Shown piece by piece: positions 7,433 to 10,036 of a stretch of 10,036 bases of DNA (position 1 is its first letter; the number at the start of each line of letters is the position of its first letter). The DNA lies in NCBI GenBank assembly GCA_038209965.1, contig JBBQXF010000149.1:1-10036 (forward strand), in the 5' to 3' direction. A program made the translations under genes and the position numbers. Under the pieces are notes generated by a model, which was not told the origin of the DNA, made no database searches, and saw only the letters and a program-made list of their open reading frames with translations. Source of the stretch: JALONO01 sp038209965. Its GTDB lineage: Bacteria > Bacteroidota > Bacteroidia > Cytophagales > Thermoflexibacteraceae.

Positions 7433-7769
7433 ATGAAATTAAATTGCAAGAATCAGAAATTGGAAAAGAGCGTGACTGCTTTATCAGCAATGGTGACAAA
7501 TTATGGCGCAATGGCTAAACTTGTTGGTCAAGGCAAAGCTGAATTACGGGCAGCCAGCACTTTGGAAACGAGGCGAACCATACCAGCGGCCAATTGCCAT
7601 GAACCAAAGGGAAAACCCCAAAGGCAAACTTGTAGCGGATGTTTCGGGCAATCATCGAACCATTTTTGAATCAAACCACGATCCGGTGCCAATCAAAGAA
7701 AATGGCGGCCCAGATTGGAAACTGGTAGCTGATGTGCCAATGCTTGCCATCGGCGAAGGCTACCATTAA
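7433..7769 (+). pseudogene. higB: RelE/HigB-family toxin, frameshifted
   Basis: Type II toxin of the RelE/HigB (plasmid killer) group, whose members cut mRNA at the ribosome, here interrupted by one frameshift. Frame 1 from ATG 7433 reads a plausible N-terminus (KLEK, then YGAMAKLVGQ, AELRAASTLE, and ANCHEPKG at residues 53-60) up to about base 7612. The family's C-terminal half continues one base further on, from 7614: NPKGKLVADVSGNHRTIFE, VPIKENGGPDWK and a final GEGYH before TAA 7767-7769. Removing one base from the run GGGAAAACCCCAAA (7609-7622) gives one 111-residue protein, the normal length. Without that correction frame 1 runs on to a stop at 7667-7669 with unrelated sequence. It sits 14 bases before the antitoxin gene in the usual toxin-first order. 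The cause may be mutation, a homopolymer sequencing error, or less likely +1 recoding. Confidence 0.8.
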
Positions 7770-7783
7770 AAAAACAAAACATC

Positions 7784-8893
7784 GTGTATAAGAACCTAAA
7801 GGAAATTAGCACTGCTAGGCAATTAACTTCACCACCGGGAGATACATTGGCTGAAACAATGGAACTAAAAGGAATAAGTCAACCAAACTTGGCCATGAGA
7901 ATGGGCCGACCGCTTAAAACCATCAATGAAATAATAAACGCAAAAACAGCGATTACCCCCGAAACTGCCATTCAGTTGGAATTGGGTTTGGGCATTGAAG
8001 CCGCGTTTTGGTTGGCGCGAGAAAAAAACTATCACTTGGCGTTGGCAGAAATTGAACACGTCGAAGCGTTGCTCAATACAAGCAAATTTATTGCAAACTT
8101 CCCGTTGGCAGCAATGAAAAAACTACAATGGATCAATTTTGAGGTCAGCCCGGCCAGTAAGCCAAAAGCCTTGTGCGCTTTTTTTGAGGTCGCAGGTCAA
8201 AATGCCTATTCCGATTGCTATCAAAAAAATGTGGAGAAGCAGGCCCACCGAATGAGCAGCCAAAATAAAAAAAATCCGTTTGTGGTTTCGGCATGGCTCA
8301 AACAAGGTGACCACCCGGCCAATAAACTTAAAACGCCGGCCTATGATGCCGCAAAGTTCAAAAGCGCCCTGTTGGCAATTAAAAACGTAATGGCCAAACA
8401 GCCCACCGATTTCTTTGCCCGGCTCCAATCCCTGTGTGCAGGAGCAGGGGTAAAAGTGGTGCACCCCCAATGTTTGCCCAATACCCAACCGCACGGCTCC
8501 ACCAGGTGGATAAACGAAAATCCCCTGATCCAACTGTCCAACCTGTCCAACCGCAACGATATTTTTTGGTCCACCTTTTTTCATCAAGCCGGGCATATTG
8601 TGATGCACGGCAAAAAAGATGTGTTTGTTGAAGGGCTCAAATACTCTGCCGAAGCACAAATAAAGGAAAATGAAGCCGATGAATTTGCCGTGAAATATAC
8701 TTTTTCCAAAAGTCAGGAAAAGGAGGCGTTGCAAAGCCTGCCTTTGAGCAAGAGAACCACACTTGAATTTGCGGAAAAATTCAATACCCATCCCGCTATG
8801 ACAATTGGGCGGTTAGCAAGCGAACACAAAGAATTAAATGCCATTGGCCACTCCCTTAATTTGTTTCGAAAGGTTGACCTTTCAGCCGCTTAA
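7784..8893 (+). CDS. higA: HigA-family antitoxin fused to ImmA/IrrE metallopeptidase domain
   Basis: Antitoxin and likely autorepressor of the adjacent HigB-type toxin. Residues 17-80 form an XRE helix-turn-helix domain of the HigA addiction-module type: PPGDTLAETMELKGISQPNL, RPLKTINEIINAKTAITPET, and the closing LGIEAAFWLAREKNYHLALA. After a helical middle region, residues 230-305 resemble an ImmA/IrrE (DUF955) peptidase domain. The metal ligands are present (His267, His271 and probably Glu297 in ENEADEFA), but the catalytic glutamate of HExxH is glutamine: the motif reads HQAGH at 267-271 (codon CAA where GAA is expected). Peptidase activity is therefore doubtful, while DNA and toxin binding should be unaffected. 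The start is a GTG at 7784, chosen because the conserved PPGDTLAE block follows closely and no better start lies between it and the toxin stop. At 369 residues it has the full length expected for this fused type. Confidence 0.85.
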   Translation: MYKNLKEISTARQLTSPPGDTLAETMELKGISQPNLAMRMGRPLKTINEIINAKTAITPETAIQLELGLGIEAAFWLAREKNYHLALAEIEHVEALLNTSKFIANFPLAAMKKLQWINFEVSPASKPKALCAFFEVAGQNAYSDCYQKNVEKQAHRMSSQNKKNPFVVSAWLKQGDHPANKLKTPAYDAAKFKSALLAIKNVMAKQPTDFFARLQSLCAGAGVKVVHPQCLPNTQPHGSTRWINENPLIQLSNLSNRNDIFWSTFFHQAGHIVMHGKKDVFVEGLKYSAEAQIKENEADEFAVKYTFSKSQEKEALQSLPLSKRTTLEFAEKFNTHPAMTIGRLASEHKELNAIGHSLNLFRKVDLSAA

Positions 8894-8937
8894 AATCAGG
8901 GTAATCCTTTAATCAAATAAATCACTGTTCAGACAAT
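8894..8937 (+). repeat. ATC-spaced repeat ending in GTTCAGACAAT, intergenic copy
   Basis: This fills most of the 52-base gap between the antitoxin and methyltransferase genes. ATC occurs at 8895, 8904, 8912 and 8921 (steps of 9, 8 and 9), and seven bases after the last comes TTCAGACAAT (8928-8937). The final 11 bases, GTTCAGACAAT, and the final 7-base step recur in the coding copy at 9154-9206; AAAATCAGGGT is also shared (8892-8902 and 9187-9197). I recall similar ATC-rich strings ending in TTCAGACAA as scattered repeats in Bacteroidota genomes, but have not verified this. Confidence 0.6.
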
Positions 8938-8945
8938 ATTTACAA

Positions 8946-10036
8946 ATGGCTAAGCAACTACAAAAACTCGAACTCACTTGGATCGGCAAGGGCCACGAAC
9001 CCAAGCTGGAACCACGTATATTGATAGAAGACCCCGATAAATCTTACTGGCTCAACAAAGAGAAAGGTGCAGCTCCGCCATGGCAAAAAAGTCTGAACCA
9101 TAATTTTAAAGGATTAAAGGATGACCATGATTTTGAAAGCCTAACCAATAAAAATCAAGTCAATCAAGTCAATCAAGTCAATCAAGAAAATCAGGGTTCA
9201 GACAATTGCAACATGCTGATCCATGGGGATAATCTTTTGGCCTTAAAAGCATTGGAACAACAATTCACCGGTAAAATAAAATGTGTTTGTGTTGACCCAC
9301 CATACAATACAGGCAATGCTTTTGAACATTATGATGACGGTATAGAACATTCACAATGGCTCAACCTAATGAAGCCTCGTTTAGACATTCTTAAAAATTT
9401 ATTAACTCCTGATGGTAGCATTTGGATAAATATTGATGATGATGAAAGCCATTACTTAAAAGTGCTTTGTGATGAAATTTTTGGAAGACAAAACTTTATT
9501 GCAAATGTTGTTTGGCAGAAAAGAACTTCCCCAGACTTCAGGGCAATAATTGGAGACGGTCATGAACATTTACTCGTTTATTCAAAAAATAAGGAAAAAT
9601 TTGTTGTCAATAAGTTACCCAAAACAGAAGATCAAATTACAAAATATAAAAACCCAGATAACGACGAAAGAGGACCTTGGTCATCAACTGACTTTTCAGC
9701 TCAAGGTTACAGACCTAATCAAATGTATGCAATAGTTTCCCCTACAGGTAAGACACATTATCCTCCTGTAGGTTCATGTTGGAAAAATATAGAAGATGTT
9801 TATTTACGTTTAAATAATGAAGGGCGGTTTTGGTTTGGCAAAGATGGTAATGGTGTTCCTAGAAGAAAAACATTTTTGAATGAACAAGAAGGTCAAGTTG
9901 CTTGGACTTGGTGGACAAATAAAGAAGTTGGTCATACTCAAGAAGCAAAAAGCGAAATTAAGAATTTATTCCATGACGATATTTTTGCAACTCCCAAACC
10001 CGAAAGATTAATTCATCGAGTAATTCATTTAGCATC
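8946..10036 (+). CDS. Beta-class DNA methyltransferase (type III Mod-like), 3' end outside window
   Basis: N6-adenine or N4-cytosine methyltransferase using S-adenosylmethionine, of the N6_N4_Mtase group that includes type III Mod subunits. The 363 visible residues begin with a region of unclear fold (1-68) containing PPWQKSLNHNFKGLKDDHDF, then a repeat-derived insert (about 69-87), then CNMLIHGDNLLALKAL (88-102). Catalytic motif IV is DPPYNTG at 117-123. GSIWINIDDDE (157-167) is a later core strand; residues about 190-340 probably hold the target recognition domain. ATPKPERLIHRVI at 349-360 is a motif X-like segment. Motif IV before motif X, with the SAM-binding motif I expected downstream of base 10036, is the beta order. 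ATG 8946 is the first in-frame start after the antitoxin stop at 8893. Base composition falls within the gene, suggesting a mosaic origin. A Res-type or other partner gene probably follows outside the window. Confidence 0.9.
   Translation, partial: MAKQLQKLELTWIGKGHEPKLEPRILIEDPDKSYWLNKEKGAAPPWQKSLNHNFKGLKDDHDFESLTNKNQVNQVNQVNQENQGSDNCNMLIHGDNLLALKALEQQFTGKIKCVCVDPPYNTGNAFEHYDDGIEHSQWLNLMKPRLDILKNLLTPDGSIWINIDDDESHYLKVLCDEIFGRQNFIANVVWQKRTSPDFRAIIGDGHEHLLVYSKNKEKFVVNKLPKTEDQITKYKNPDNDERGPWSSTDFSAQGYRPNQMYAIVSPTGKTHYPPVGSCWKNIEDVYLRLNNEGRFWFGKDGNGVPRRKTFLNEQEGQVAWTWWTNKEVGHTQEAKSEIKNLFHDDIFATPKPERLIHRVIHLA
9154..9206 (+). repeat. ATC-spaced repeat in frame within the methyltransferase gene
   Basis: ATC occurs at 9154, 9163, 9172, 9181 and 9190 (four steps of 9), followed seven bases later by TTCAGACAAT (9197-9206). 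The first three nine-base units are identical (AATCAAGTC from 9153). Translated, this gives NQV three times, then NQE, NQG and SDN, about 18 residues placed just before the conserved NMLIHGDNL block. Its ending and final spacing match the intergenic copy at 8894-8937. The nine-base unit preserves the reading frame on expansion or loss. Confidence 0.85.

Noticed and set aside
7503..7769. Separate small gene starting at ATG 7503
   Set aside because: Only its part after base 7614 looks like protein family sequence, and that continues the toxin from the other frame; the earlier part is out-of-frame reading of the toxin N-terminus.
8123..8791. 222-codon minus-strand frame opposite the antitoxin
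   Set aside because: The plus strand carries a complete XRE-ImmA/IrrE-like protein here, and the antisense frame has no recognisable motif.
9154..9206. CRISPR-like array
   Set aside because: The units are nine bases with no spacers and lie within a coding frame; there are no cas genes.

Overview
The window looks like a chromosomal segment of a Bacteroidota bacterium, probably from the environmental Cytophagia/Chitinophagia/Saprospiria side. The pointers are the near absence of Shine-Dalgarno sequences, promoter-like sites of the Bacteroidota type (TTG/TTTG, about 17-21 bases, TAnnTTTG), a glycosyl hydrolase of a type I associate with this phylum, and a repeat built on spaced ATC triplets that ends in TTCAGACAAT. 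No 16S rRNA or other marker gene is present, so this placement is inference.

Bases 1-4044 look like ordinary, fairly GC-rich chromosome. They hold the 3' part of a GT4-type glycosyltransferase with a hairpin terminator, a convergent lipoprotein gene whose C-terminal part resembles the XAC2610 family, a divergent NlpC/P60 hydrolase carrying a duplicated antitoxin-like module, and a secreted GH-A clan glycosyl hydrolase. Bases 4045-4415 hold no intact gene. They contain short coding remnants, one resembling the N-terminus of a small membrane protein, and may mark the edge of an inserted accessory region.

Bases 4416-10036 look like an accessory, probably defence-related locus: a 987-residue SNF2-type helicase with a strong terminator; a HigBA-type toxin-antitoxin pair in which the RelE/HigB toxin is frameshifted and the HigA antitoxin, fused to an ImmA/IrrE metallopeptidase domain, is full length but has HQAGH in place of HExxH; and the first 363 codons of a beta-class (type III Mod-like) DNA methyltransferase that runs off the right edge. 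Base composition drops strongly inside the methyltransferase.

The most unusual feature is a pair of related repeats made of ATC-spaced units ending in the same 11 bases. One lies between the antitoxin and methyltransferase genes. The other sits in frame inside the methyltransferase, adding about 18 residues just before the cofactor/catalytic core. My reading is a type III-like restriction-modification or related anti-phage locus with an associated SNF2 helicase and an embedded, partly decayed toxin-antitoxin module. The genes beyond base 10036 would decide which system it is.
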